A stretch of DNA of 64,000 bases from an uncultured bacterium. GTDB taxonomy: Bacteria > Bacillota > Clostridia > Lachnospirales > Lachnospiraceae. The stretch covers positions 1-64,000 of the forward strand of contig CANCXX010000006.1 in assembly GCA_947381965.1 (NCBI GenBank). The letters run 5' to 3'. The translations under genes and the position numbers were made by a program. A model generated the notes under the pieces. It saw only the letters and a program-made list of their open reading frames with translations, made no database searches and was not told where the DNA came from. Positions 28,244 through 37,001 of this stretch are shown one piece after another; within the stretch, counting starts at the first letter, position 1, and each line of letters begins with the position of its first letter.

Positions 28244-28756
28244 TTATTTTATATCAATGTCTCTTGTAATCCCAAGTGTTGTAAGTATTTTTTCCTGCTT
28301 TTGTTCCATAATTTGTGCTTCCTGCTCTGTCATATGGTCATATCCGCAAAGATGAAGCATACTGTGCGCCATAAGAAAAGCAAATTCTCTCTTAAGTGAA
28401 TGACCGTATTTTTCTGATTGCTCCCGGACTTTATCTTCAGAAATAATAATATCACCCAAAAGCAGTTCCCCGCTTTCAGGGTCAAAATAATCCGCTTCCC
28501 CACCTTCCACAACTGAAAATCCTGCTTCTTTGTCGAAATCAATCATTGGAAAAGAAAGCACATCCGTGGGCGAATCTATCTGTCTGTACTGCCTGTTAAT
28601 TTCACATATCTCCTGGTTATCTGTAATTAAAAGATTCACCTGCGCCTCATATGGACAATTTTCCATTTGAAGCGTTTCCTCCATAACAGCCTCCGCCAGT
28701 TCCTTAATATCAAATCCAAATTCTGCTGCCACTTCATTTTCAACGTAAGAGGTCAT
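28244..28756 (-). CDS. ybeY: Endoribonuclease YbeY
   Basis: A 170-residue zinc-dependent enzyme for 16S rRNA maturation and ribosome quality control. The metal-binding motif is LMAHSMLHLCGYDHMTE (HxxxHxxxxxH pattern near residues 132-142) at the expected place; NRQYRQIDSPTDVLSFPM is the other conserved block. It overlaps the PgpH-like gene by 17 bases. The order phoH-pgpH-ybeY is conserved in Firmicutes. Confidence 0.95.
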   Translation of the reverse strand: MTSYVENEVAAEFGFDIKELAEAVMEETLQMENCPYEAQVNLLITDNQEICEINRQYRQIDSPTDVLSFPMIDFDKEAGFSVVEGGEADYFDPESGELLLGDIIISEDKVREQSEKYGHSLKREFAFLMAHSMLHLCGYDHMTEQEAQIMEQKQEKILTTLGITRDIDIK

Positions 28757-30014
28757 AATATGATTTTTCCTCCATTAATATCCTTTTTATTTCTTGTAAT
28801 TCCCCAATTGTAATACTGCTGCAATCTATCATACCACTTTCCAGCTGTTTCATAAATACAGCATTGATTATTTTCTGGTAATCAGGATTTTCTTCTTTTT
28901 TTTCGGCAAAACATGTACTTATTGTAGTTATCACATCATCACAAAAAAGTAAAACCACCGCTTCTTTTGAAAATATCATTTTTCTTTTTTCCCTGTCTGT
29001 ATATTCCCTTAAAATAATCCGCACTTCCCGTGGGAAATGATTTTTTCTTAAAATTAATTGTACATTTGCCCAATTATTTTCTCCTTTTAGCAGACCAATC
29101 CTGTGGTAATAGCCACAAGCCTTGACTACCTTTGGGTCAAGGAACAGGCTGTTTACCACCTTTTCGCACAAATAGGCTGTATGAATTGCATAATAATAAT
29201 CCTTTTCAGATATACCCTTAAGCTCTGCTAACAGCGGACTTTCCGGGTCATTAATATCCATGTAACGGTTCCAGTCCCTGCTTACAGCAGAAAGCTTTAA
29301 AAGAACCAACAACAGCAAAAAACAAGCCAGAAGATTAAAAGCCGGTATTACAAACATACCTGCAAAAAGAGGCTCACTGGCAAACAGCACTTCCTCAATG
29401 GAGAGACATATCATATGTACAAGCAGTGTTATAAAAAGCGGAAGCCACACATGTATCACATCATTGGCATAAGAAAAAACAACTATCCCTACAAGCCCGC
29501 TTATAAAATAAATAAAAAAAGTATCACTGCTTCCGCAAATCATATTTGTAATCATTAAAAGCGTACATCCTGATGACATACCGATAAGCTGATTACTAAA
29601 AAGCATCAACCCAACAAAAATTACCGGATATGGCCATCCTCCTTTTGGAAGCAGTGGAAACGCGGCGCTGCCACAGAGAAAAACCAGATAAATAATTGTA
29701 AAACGCCATATGTTTCCCTCATTGTCAAACAAAAAGCCGCTGTTTTCCCTGCCAAGACCCAGGCAAAATAATGTACACGCAAATCCGGCGGCTGCCAGAA
29801 TAGTAGTACCTGCCATAGAAGCCGCCGATTTTCCATAAAGAAATGAAGCCACCAGGCTAATTACTATTGTTAGAAACATCATTACTGCTTCCTGTGTAAA
29901 AGTAATCAGCCTGTCCCTGTCCTTAAATGAAAGGGAGGCCTTTGTTTTAATTGCGTCTTCACTTACCTCTTTTATCTCATCATTTGCATCTATAACTTCA
30001 TTGTTTTTTTCCAT
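28740..30014 (-). CDS. Degenerate PgpH-like HD-domain membrane protein
   Basis: 424 residues in the place of PgpH between phoH and ybeY. The N terminus is cytosolic for about 35 residues, then seven or eight membrane segments fill residues 43-242, and the rest is an HD-like domain. The first His is kept (YYYAIHTAYLCEKVV), but the HD pair of the motif is HR (GYYHRIGLL, residues 302-307), and the usual HxxT and other downstream metal ligands are not evident. The extracellular 7TMR-HDED domain of typical PgpH is missing. It may have lost phosphodiesterase activity, perhaps keeping a regulatory role. The ATG at 30014 overlaps phoH. Confidence 0.75.
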   Translation of the reverse strand: MEKNNEVIDANDEIKEVSEDAIKTKASLSFKDRDRLITFTQEAVMMFLTIVISLVASFLYGKSAASMAGTTILAAAGFACTLFCLGLGRENSGFLFDNEGNIWRFTIIYLVFLCGSAAFPLLPKGGWPYPVIFVGLMLFSNQLIGMSSGCTLLMITNMICGSSDTFFIYFISGLVGIVVFSYANDVIHVWLPLFITLLVHMICLSIEEVLFASEPLFAGMFVIPAFNLLACFLLLLVLLKLSAVSRDWNRYMDINDPESPLLAELKGISEKDYYYAIHTAYLCEKVVNSLFLDPKVVKACGYYHRIGLLKGENNWANVQLILRKNHFPREVRIILREYTDREKRKMIFSKEAVVLLFCDDVITTISTCFAEKKEENPDYQKIINAVFMKQLESGMIDCSSITIGELQEIKRILMEEKSYYDLLR

Positions 30015-31008
30015 ATACTGTATTCCTGTTTTTCCGTTTGGCTTTGTTGTCAATTTTTGCTTCATACTCTTCATATGCCTTAACAATCTTTTGTACCAGC
30101 GGATGTCTCACCACGTCCTTGCTTGTCAGCCTGCAAAAAGCAATGTCTTCTATTCTATGAAGCACTCTCTCTGCCACATCAAGCCCTGATACTGTTCCAG
30201 GAGCCAAATCCTTCTGGGTTGCGTCTCCGGTAACAATAACTTTAGATCCAAATCCAATTCTGGTTAAAAACATTTTCATTTGTGCCGGTGTGGTATTTTG
30301 GGCTTCATCCAGAATTATATACGCATTGTCCAGTGTACGTCCCCTCATATATGCTAATGGAGCAACTTCAATCAGTCCCTTTTCCATATTTTTCAGAAAA
30401 GTTTCAGCCCCCATAATCTGATAAAGAGCATCATACAAAGGACGCAGATATGGGTCAACCTTACTTTGCAGATCCCCTGGCAGAAATCCAAGCTTTTCCC
30501 CTGCTTCTATTGCCGGGCGGGTAAGAATAATTCTCTCCACTTCCTGATTTTTAAAAGCAGTGATAGCCATGGCCATGGCAAGATATGTTTTTCCGGTTCC
30601 TGCCGGTCCAAGGCCAAAAACAATCATATTGTTTCTGATTGCATCCACATACTGCTTCTGCCCCAGCGTCTTCGGCTTTATGGGCTTACCTGATACTGTG
30701 TGGCAGATACATTCTTTATCTATCTCAATTAATACGTCTTCGTTTTCTTCCATGCTCATTGTAATTGCATAATCCACATTCTGTTCCTCAATTATATTTC
30801 CTCTCATTGATAATTCTGTCAGCTCCTGAAGGACTGCCTTTGCTTTTTTTACGCGAAAATCACTGCCCGTAATCCTTATTTCTCCATTTCTGTCAACAAT
30901 TGACACCTGCAGCCGTTCCTCCAGCTTTTTAATATGGCTGTCAAACTGTCCAAAAACATTTTGCTGATCCCTGGCAGGTACCTTTATTATCTTTGAAACT
31001 TCTTCCAT
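29998..31008 (-). CDS. phoH: PhoH-like ATPase (YbeZ/PhoH family)
   Basis: A 336-residue ATPase with an N-terminal KH-like domain (QDQ-type residues 10-60) and a P loop at GLGPAGTGKTYLAMAMA. Other helicase-related motifs are LTRPAIEAGEKLGFLPG, YIILDEAQNTTPAQMKMF (Walker B) and VTGDATQKDLAPG. The family works with YbeY in RNA processing and is usually encoded beside it. It lies downstream of yqfD and overlaps the PgpH-like gene. The start ATG follows TAGGAG. Confidence 0.94.
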   Translation of the reverse strand: MEEVSKIIKVPARDQQNVFGQFDSHIKKLEERLQVSIVDRNGEIRITGSDFRVKKAKAVLQELTELSMRGNIIEEQNVDYAITMSMEENEDVLIEIDKECICHTVSGKPIKPKTLGQKQYVDAIRNNMIVFGLGPAGTGKTYLAMAMAITAFKNQEVERIILTRPAIEAGEKLGFLPGDLQSKVDPYLRPLYDALYQIMGAETFLKNMEKGLIEVAPLAYMRGRTLDNAYIILDEAQNTTPAQMKMFLTRIGFGSKVIVTGDATQKDLAPGTVSGLDVAERVLHRIEDIAFCRLTSKDVVRHPLVQKIVKAYEEYEAKIDNKAKRKNRNTVYGKKQ

Positions 31009-31082
31009 CTGTTTCTCCTACAATTTTCATAGTGGGCATTGATATTTGACATAAACACTTTATCAAAAACAAAAGCTTTGTC

Positions 31083-32330
31083 TTACTGCTCAGTATCCTG
31101 CCCTATCTCTTCTTCCTCCGGCAAAGCCTGCTGTACTTTTTGGGAAGTTCCGGTTTTCTCCACTGCAAGAAAATCTACTTTCATTTGCCATTTCCCGGAA
31201 GCTTTATTAATTGTAACATTTTTTTCTATAATTTGAACCCCTTTTTCCTGTAAAGTTTCAATAAATTTTTGTATTTTTATTTCAAATATTTCTTTTACTT
31301 CTTCTTTTGTGTAAACTTTTTCCTCTGTGAAATATTCTCTTGTCAGATCATGGCCAAAGTAAACAGGAAGATAATAATTTCCAAACAGCTTCAATTGTGT
31401 TTTTTCTTCCATTACATCCCACTCATCGTACGGTTTTCCTGGTACATGCACCTTTACTTTTTTTGTGCCAAACATAATAAAAGGATATTTTTTTTCATTA
31501 CCTGTATAATTTTTTTGCTCATGTTTTTCTTCAATTTCTTCTTTCAAGGTATATAAACACCTTAACATAATATCTGCATCAGCATTACAATATTCATAAC
31601 GTTTGACTGTTCCATCTTCATTCAAAATAGGAATACATCCTTCCACAAGAATATCTCCCTTGCTCACAATGGTTCCTGCAGTTACTTTGGGAACCCCGCT
31701 GCGCGTTACAATGCTTACAATTTCCCCTTCTTTTTCCGCTACCAGGTTCATTCCTTCTCCTGCTGCCGCATCAGACTTTTTTTCCTCTATTGTAATTAAA
31801 TCATTTTCCTTAATCCGTATCAACAGTCTTGTACCGTCTATCTGGGCGGAAGTCCATGTGACAATATCAAACTGGTTTCTTATTGCCTTTTCCAGCGCTT
31901 CAATTTCCACATCCTTCTTTTTCATTCCCACCCATATACCGCTTTCCTCAAGAAAATCCTGAAAAACATCAGTGGTTACATAGTAGTTTCCGTCAATCTC
32001 CACCGCCCAGATAAACCCGGACATCCACACCCAAAATACCAAACTGCCCAAAAGTCCAAACATAAATATTCTTCGTTTCCATATCCGTGTAGAAAGAAAG
32101 GGCAGTCCATAACGTTTTGTTATGACTACCCTGGTGCCTGTTTTTCTGGTAATTCCCCTAAGCTTGTAAAATCCCTTAAGGCTGATTTTCATAGTATAAT
32201 AATCACCATGGTTTTCCACATCCCAAAGAAATATATTATGGTTGCTGCATAGATTCATAAATCTTTCCGGAGAAAAGCCATAAACCTTGATTGCCAGATA
32301 CCCCTTAATATAACGAATAACTTGTATCAT
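31083..32330 (-). CDS. yqfD: Sporulation protein YqfD
   Basis: A 415-residue membrane protein of the YqfD family, in the order yqfC-yqfD-phoH found in Bacillus. The N-terminal region (IRYIKGYLAIKVYGFSPERF) and a single membrane segment near residue 95 (FGLLGSLVFWVWMSGFIWAV) are followed by a large domain with PKVTAGTIVSKGDILVEGCI. The ATG at 32330 follows AGGGGGATAGGT; a reading from 32450 would run through the repeats ahead of the gene. The exact role in sporulation is not settled. Confidence 0.88.
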   Translation of the reverse strand: MIQVIRYIKGYLAIKVYGFSPERFMNLCSNHNIFLWDVENHGDYYTMKISLKGFYKLRGITRKTGTRVVITKRYGLPFLSTRIWKRRIFMFGLLGSLVFWVWMSGFIWAVEIDGNYYVTTDVFQDFLEESGIWVGMKKKDVEIEALEKAIRNQFDIVTWTSAQIDGTRLLIRIKENDLITIEEKKSDAAAGEGMNLVAEKEGEIVSIVTRSGVPKVTAGTIVSKGDILVEGCIPILNEDGTVKRYEYCNADADIMLRCLYTLKEEIEEKHEQKNYTGNEKKYPFIMFGTKKVKVHVPGKPYDEWDVMEEKTQLKLFGNYYLPVYFGHDLTREYFTEEKVYTKEEVKEIFEIKIQKFIETLQEKGVQIIEKNVTINKASGKWQMKVDFLAVEKTGTSQKVQQALPEEEEIGQDTEQ

Positions 32331-32345
32331 ACCTATCCCCCTGCA

Positions 32346-32441
32346 TACCGCAAGCTGTGCTTGCGGTACTGCCACCAATAAATAGTTTGGAAGTTTACTT
32401 CCAAACTTATACCTCCGATATCGCAGGCAGCGCTTGTGATA
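32346..32441 (-). repeat. Two hairpin units ahead of yqfD (tandem)
   Basis: Unit 1 (32346-32368): TACCGCAAGC with GCTTGCGGTA, loop TGT, perfect 10-bp stem. Unit 2 (32419-32441): TATCGCAGGC with GCTTGTGATA, loop AGC, two mismatches that are wobble pairs in RNA. Each is followed on the plus strand by CTGC(C)ACCAATA and AGTTTGG; on the minus strand each opens with ATTGGTG and is followed by a ribosome-site-like GGAGG or AGGGGG. A perfect 10-2-10 hairpin (GTTTGGAAGT, 32385-32406) lies between the units. Confidence 0.75.
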
Positions 32442-32491
32442 CTGCACCAATAGTGAGTTTGGTTAGCGTACTTGCTGTTTTGTTCCGGTTT

Positions 32492-32818
32492 TTACATAAG
32501 ATAACGGACAGAATCAATCCATCCGCCAATCCTCATGTCTTCATTGGTATAATAAATAATGGTAAGCCTTCTGCCACAGATTTCTATTTTACAGTTTTTT
32601 CCCTGCAGCAGAATCATCTGGCTGGTATATTCTATAATTCCTTTATAGTTTTCTACAAAAGCATCGGTATTTCCAGTAAGGGTGACGATAGATGCGCCCA
32701 GCACAGAATCCTTGGGAAGTTTTAAGGATTCCACCACAAGTTCTTTACCGGAGGTGCGCTTTGCATCCTCCCTGTCTTGTCTGGTTCTATTCCAGTTTCT
32801 TCCAGATTTCCGTTTCAT
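32492..32818 (-). CDS. yqfC: Sporulation protein YqfC
   Basis: A 108-residue basic-to-neutral protein matching the YqfC family, always found before yqfD. The middle part (KDSVLGASIVTLTGNTDAFV and NYKGIIEYTSQMILLQGKNC) and the C-terminal GGRRLTIIYYTNEDM-like stretch are characteristic. The ATG follows GCGGGGAAAG. Its function in sporulation is unknown. The gap to yqfD holds the two hairpin units. Confidence 0.85.
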   Translation of the reverse strand: MKRKSGRNWNRTRQDREDAKRTSGKELVVESLKLPKDSVLGASIVTLTGNTDAFVENYKGIIEYTSQMILLQGKNCKIEICGRRLTIIYYTNEDMRIGGWIDSVRYLM

Positions 32819-32873
32819 CTCTTTCCCCGCTTTCTCTATACCATACTATATGAGAAAGGAGCAAAAGCTATGC

Positions 32874-34178
32874 CTATTTTACAACTCCAATTATCATGGG
32901 ACCTTTCTTTTTCTTTTGTTCTCCTATCTGGTAAGCCTTTGCAAGTCTTCTGCCTGCTGCTTCTATTTTATCCTGACAGCTGCCGTAAAGGGTTGCAAGC
33001 ACTTCTCCCTTTTGGACATATGCCCCTGTCTTTTTGTTTAGCACAATTCCAGCAGAAAGGTCAATAACACTTTCCTTTGTTTCTCTTCCGCCTCCTAAAA
33101 TCAGGGAACACATTCCCACCTCATCACAAACCAGACGTTCAATATATCCATCCTCAGAAGCATATACCGGATATGACAGCTCTGCCTTTGGCAATAGCTC
33201 CGGCTGATATACCATTTTTTCATTTCCTCCCTGCGCCCGGACAAATTGTGCCAGTTTATCAAGCGCCCTTCCGTCTGATATTACCTGTCTTAACATCCTT
33301 TGTCCCTCTTCTTCTGACTGAACCGCTCCTCCAAGCAGCAGCATAAAAGACCCAAGAGTCAGGCACAATTCGGTAAAATCTTCCGGTCCTTCTCCTTTTA
33401 ATGTTGCAATGGCTTCCTTCACTTCCAACGCATTCCCCACTGCAAACCCAAGCGGCTGATCCATATCAGAGACTACCGCAATGGTGTTCCGTCCGGCCCC
33501 CCTGCCAATACACACCATTTCTTCTGCAAGTGCAAAGGCATCCTCCTGTTTTTTCATAAACGCGCCGCTTCCTGCTTTCACATCCAATACAATGGCATCC
33601 GCACCAGCTGCCAGTTTCTTGCTCATTATAGATGAGGCAATCAGAGACATATTGTCCACAGTCGCCGTCACATCCCTAAGCGCATACAGTTTTTTGTCTG
33701 CTGGCGCCAAATCCTTTGTCTGTCCCATAATTGCCAGACCAATCTCGTTTACATTTCTGATAAACTGCTCTGTAGTAATTCCCGTAGTGAATCCCTGAAA
33801 GCTTTCCAGTTTATCAATTGTCCCGCCTGTATGACCCAGCCCTCTACCGCTCATCTTTGCAATTTTTACGCCGCAGGCCGCAACCATAGGCGCAAGGGCA
33901 AGGGAGGTTTTATCTCCCACACCTCCTGTACTGTGTTTGTCAGTTTTAATTCCCTTAACAGTGGATAAATCCAACATTTCCCCACTATGCGCCATGGCCA
34001 TGGTAAGGTCCAGGGTTTCCTCCCGGTTCATTCCCTTAAAGTAAATGGCCATCATCATGGCGGACATTTGGTAATCCGGTATTTCACCTTTTGTATATCC
34101 ATTAATCATATAATCAATTTCTTCTCTGGCAAGAATACCGCCATTTCTCTTTTTTATAATTAAATCATACATTCTCAT
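32874..34178 (-). CDS. pdp: Pyrimidine-nucleoside phosphorylase
   Basis: A 434-residue salvage enzyme that splits uridine or thymidine into base and ribose or deoxyribose 1-phosphate. Family motifs: KHSTGGVGDKTSLALAP, KMSGRGLGHTGGTIDKLES and the C-terminal LNKKTGAYVQKGEVLATLY. The ATG at 34178 (MRMYDLIIKKRNGG) follows GGAGG by eight bases. Thymidine versus uridine preference cannot be read directly; low-GC Gram-positives usually have the pyrimidine-type enzyme. A promoter lies at 34232-34260. Confidence 0.93.
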   Translation of the reverse strand: MRMYDLIIKKRNGGILAREEIDYMINGYTKGEIPDYQMSAMMMAIYFKGMNREETLDLTMAMAHSGEMLDLSTVKGIKTDKHSTGGVGDKTSLALAPMVAACGVKIAKMSGRGLGHTGGTIDKLESFQGFTTGITTEQFIRNVNEIGLAIMGQTKDLAPADKKLYALRDVTATVDNMSLIASSIMSKKLAAGADAIVLDVKAGSGAFMKKQEDAFALAEEMVCIGRGAGRNTIAVVSDMDQPLGFAVGNALEVKEAIATLKGEGPEDFTELCLTLGSFMLLLGGAVQSEEEGQRMLRQVISDGRALDKLAQFVRAQGGNEKMVYQPELLPKAELSYPVYASEDGYIERLVCDEVGMCSLILGGGRETKESVIDLSAGIVLNKKTGAYVQKGEVLATLYGSCQDKIEAAGRRLAKAYQIGEQKKKKGPMIIGVVK

Positions 34179-34231
34179 ACCTGGCGCCTCCATACGTTTT
34201 CTGCCTGACTAAAAGCGTTTGCTCTTTTTTT

Positions 34232-34260
34232 ATTATACACAGCCCTTCTCCGAATTACAA
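34232..34260 (-). promoter_or_regulatory. Sigma-A promoter of the nucleoside phosphorylase gene
   Basis: TTGTAA (-35), 17-base spacer, TATAAT (-10) on the minus strand, about 50 bases before the start. Confidence 0.7.
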
Positions 34261-34401
34261 TAAGTGAAAAACTACATGCCTGTAACAGATAAAGCCTTAT
34301 TAAAGTAAACTAAAAATCAGGCTGAAGTTTTGTTATTACTAAATTTTCCAACAGCCTTTTTCTGATAAAAAAGTATAATCTCCTTCCAGTTTCATATACT
34401 T

Positions 34402-34490
34402 TAGGTAATCGTAAAATTCGAAGTTGTGAAAATATTCTGACAATATATTGTCAGAATATTTAGTAAGTTTACGAGTTTCGCTATTACCTA
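34402..34490. repeat. 89-bp palindromic element (MITE-like)
   Basis: The element has 8-bp ends TAGGTAAT and ATTACCTA, degenerate inverted flanks, and a perfect 32-bp central palindrome (34430-34461; arms AAATATTCTGACAATA and its complement). It sits in the 357-base gap between the nucleoside phosphorylase and the next gene. No ORF is inside. Terminal repeats with a palindromic core suggest a non-autonomous mobile element or a large RNA hairpin. The rest of the gap (34261-34401) shows nothing I can name. Confidence 0.55.
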
Positions 34491-34535
34491 TCATATACCT
34501 TTACTGGTGCAGTTTTGCAGGAAGAAGATGCAGAC

Positions 34536-35042
34536 ATGAAGAAATTAAGGTTTTTTATCAAAATCGGAATAATTTTTGTATTGGTTACAGGCTCCCTTTC
34601 CCATTTTTTATTTGACTGGACTGGAAATAATTATATTGTCGGCCTGTTTGCTCCAATTAATGAATCTGTGTGGGAACATATGAAATTATTATTTTTCCCT
34701 ATGCTGCTCTATTCATTGTTTATGATTTTTAGGTTTAAAGAAACCTGCCCATGCGTTGCTCCCTCACTCCTTTTTGGCATTTTAGCCGGGACATGGCTTA
34801 TTCCTGTGTTCTACTATACCTATACCTGTGTTCTTGGAAAAAATGTCTTTCTTTTAGATATCGCTACGTTTATTTTCAGTGTCATACTCTCATTCTGGCT
34901 CTCTTATAGACTTTCTTTGTCCTGCAGGCTTAAACCTTATACCCATTTACTGGCCGGATTAATATGCGTTCTTTTTTTATGTTTTGTAATATTTACTTAT
35001 CATCCGCCAAATGCCAAAATTTTTCAGTTTCCAACTGTTTGA
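34536..35042 (+). CDS. Small membrane protein (DUF6512-like)
   Basis: 168 residues, with four or five hydrophobic segments (residues 5-25, 50-70, 80-100, 110-130 and 138-158). The stretch FAPINESVWEHMKLLFFPMLLY is recurrent in a Lachnospiraceae family of unknown function. The ATG at 34536 (MKKLRFFIKIG) is used rather than a TTG seven codons earlier. It lies alone on the plus strand, flanked by the palindromic element, and I do not know its function. Confidence 0.72.
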   Translation: MKKLRFFIKIGIIFVLVTGSLSHFLFDWTGNNYIVGLFAPINESVWEHMKLLFFPMLLYSLFMIFRFKETCPCVAPSLLFGILAGTWLIPVFYYTYTCVLGKNVFLLDIATFIFSVILSFWLSYRLSLSCRLKPYTHLLAGLICVLFLCFVIFTYHPPNAKIFQFPTV

Positions 35043-35085
35043 CCAAGTAGAAGCAAGCAGCTGAAATCACATGCACCAGTTTTCA

Positions 35086-35577
35086 TTAGCATTCCGACAG
35101 TTTTGTAAAATTAACTCGTTTCCCATCAGTCACGCCTACATACATATCATTTGTTTTTCGTCCCATCTTCAGATAATGCTCAATAACAAATTTAGCGGTA
35201 TATGGCATCTCCAATGCCGATAACTCAGAAAGTGTAAACCACCTGATTATCCCTTCCGTTGATACAATGTTATCATCCGCCTCATTGTCCAGTTCCGCAA
35301 AAAAATAATAATTCTGCCGGATTTCTCCTTTTATCCTCCGCAAAGTAACATACCGCAGCAGCAGATTTCTGATATCATTTTCACTTATTCCCAATTCTTC
35401 TTTCAGTTCTCTCAATACGCATGCTTTTGGGTCATTTAGCTCATTCTCTTCAAAATGGCCTCCCGCAGCTCCCACCCATGTATCGCTCACAACTCTGCCC
35501 CCCTGCCGGAAAAGCAATAACATTTCATCCTCTTTTGTTATGTATATAGAAGTCATATTCCTCAGTTTCTCATCCAT
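35086..35577 (-). CDS. NUDIX hydrolase
   Basis: A 163-residue pyrophosphohydrolase. The Nudix box is GGHFEENELNDPKACVLREL followed by KEELGI, the conserved G-E-R-E-EE-G pattern. Such enzymes clean up oxidised or unusual nucleoside diphosphate derivatives; the substrate is not predictable. The ATG follows AGGATAGAGAAA. The C-terminal region (FTLSELSALEMPYTAKFVIE) is typical of MutT-like proteins. It lies after rlmH. Confidence 0.9.
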   Translation of the reverse strand: MDEKLRNMTSIYITKEDEMLLLFRQGGRVVSDTWVGAAGGHFEENELNDPKACVLRELKEELGISENDIRNLLLRYVTLRRIKGEIRQNYYFFAELDNEADDNIVSTEGIIRWFTLSELSALEMPYTAKFVIEHYLKMGRKTNDMYVGVTDGKRVNFTKLSEC

Positions 35578-35658
35578 TTTCTCTATCCTATAAATCCATA
35601 GCCTTTATACAACAATATATTTTCCATTTATCTTCTGCACTTACACATAATTTCACCC

Positions 35659-36138
35659 TTATTTATGATAGGGTTCTCCTCTTATAATCTTATAACTTCT
35701 ATATATCTGTTCAAGTAAAATTACACGCATTAACTGATGGGGAAATGTCATATTAGAAAAACTGACTGCCTGATGTGATATTTGGGAAACGCTCTGATGA
35801 AGTCCAAGGGAACCTCCTATTATAAACTGAATATGGCTCTTCCCCTCAATAGCCAGTTGATTTATCTGGCTGGAAAACGATATGGAATCGGGCTGTTTTC
35901 CTTGTATCTCAAGGGTAAATATATACGCACCCTCCTTGATATATTTTAATATTCTGTCTGCTTCCTTTATCAAAATTTGCTCTTCCTGTGCCGTAGAGGC
36001 ATTGTCAGGCGTTCTTTCATCCTGTACCTCTATAATTTCCAGGCTGCAATATCTGCCAAGACGTTTTACATATTCGGAAACTGCCTTTCTGTAAAAGTCT
36101 TCTTTTATTTTACCAACGCAAATCAAAGTAATTTTCAC
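35659..36138 (-). CDS. rlmH: 23S rRNA pseudouridine(1915) methyltransferase RlmH
   Basis: A 159-residue SPOUT methyltransferase. The start is the GTG at 36138 (VKITLICVGKIKEDF), which gives the exact usual length; the ribosome site AGGAGG lies six bases upstream. Conserved stretches are FTLEIQGKQPDSISFS, IGGSLGLHQSVSQIS and SFSNMTFPHQLMRVILLEQIY. A perfect 12-bp hairpin sits right before the ribosome site. Confidence 0.95.
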   Translation of the reverse strand: MKITLICVGKIKEDFYRKAVSEYVKRLGRYCSLEIIEVQDERTPDNASTAQEEQILIKEADRILKYIKEGAYIFTLEIQGKQPDSISFSSQINQLAIEGKSHIQFIIGGSLGLHQSVSQISHQAVSFSNMTFPHQLMRVILLEQIYRSYKIIRGEPYHK

Positions 36139-36149
36139 ACTTACCTCCT

Positions 36150-36178
36150 GCATATCGCAGACATGATCTGCGATATGC
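36150..36178 (-). repeat. Hairpin directly before the rlmH ribosome site
   Basis: GCATATCGCAGA with TCTGCGATATGC, loop of five: a perfect 12-bp stem. On the minus strand it is preceded by AAATTGGT and immediately followed by AGGAGG and the GTG start. This is the third copy of the hairpin family seen ahead of yqfD. Confidence 0.7.
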
Positions 36179-36218
36179 ACCAATTTAAATCTGAGATCCC
36201 GTTGCAGATAACCGAATC

Positions 36219-36929
36219 TCAAGCTCCTTCTTCCTCAAAAATTTCAGGATAGACTTCTTCTATCAGCCTGTCCAAATACCCTTCATCCAGATTCAAAAAC
36301 TGCTTTTGTATGGCCTTTTTCATATAATCAAAGCGCTGGAAATACTTAAGCTCTTCCTGTTGTTCCTTAATTTCTAAAAGATTATCAATCTCATCTTTCT
36401 TCAGGTTTTCCAGACACCATCTTTTAATCTCCATGGTCAGATTATTTTCCTTATGCGCCTTTTTGGTCAATATTCTGGAATTTTTCATGGAGACAATTCC
36501 CATGATGATAAATAAAATAAAAAGAACCCCCATGACCCCTGTCACCATATATTTATTGGTGAGGGACATATGAATCGTTATCACATCAAAGAAAAACAGG
36601 GCAATAACAATTAACCCAAGGCCTCCCACAAAAAGAAGGGTATAGGCTGAAGTTCTGTTATCCTCTGCTTTTTCTTCGTTGTTTATGTATACCGGATGGT
36701 ACTTTACCGCTTCTCTCTCTTCTTCCTCTGAAAGTACCTCTTCCAGCGCCTCCGGTATACTTACCTTGCTGGTTTTTGCAGCCTGCATCATTGCTGCCGC
36801 CATCTGAACTGAAATTTCTTCTTTTCCCGCTTCATCTTCTGTTAAAGCTTCCACCAGTTCACAGCCACAGTCCACACAGACTTTAATGCCCTCCACATAC
36901 TCGCTCCCACACTTCGGACACCATGCCAT
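36219..36929 (-). CDS. Zinc-ribbon membrane protein of unknown function
   Basis: 236 residues. A zinc ribbon at the N terminus (WCPKCGSEYVEGIKVCVDC, Cys 4, 7, 18 and 21) is followed by an acidic linker, two membrane segments (about residues 95-115 and 125-147) and a C-terminal helical region. The ATG follows a full AAAGGAGG. I do not recognise the family; zinc-ribbon membrane proteins like this are common in Lachnospiraceae. It lies just before rlmH and after a MORN protein. Confidence 0.75.
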   Translation of the reverse strand: MAWCPKCGSEYVEGIKVCVDCGCELVEALTEDEAGKEEISVQMAAAMMQAAKTSKVSIPEALEEVLSEEEEREAVKYHPVYINNEEKAEDNRTSAYTLLFVGGLGLIVIALFFFDVITIHMSLTNKYMVTGVMGVLFILFIIMGIVSMKNSRILTKKAHKENNLTMEIKRWCLENLKKDEIDNLLEIKEQQEELKYFQRFDYMKKAIQKQFLNLDEGYLDRLIEEVYPEIFEEEGA

Positions 36930-37001
36930 AAACAATACCTCCTTTGCCCCCTTTATTATTTTACTACGGATTGACAAAGGTTTCCACTATTTTATTTTTT
37001 C

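Noticed and set aside
32346-32441. Repeated hairpins as a CRISPR array
   Set aside because: Only two units with different stems and no cas genes or regular spacers.
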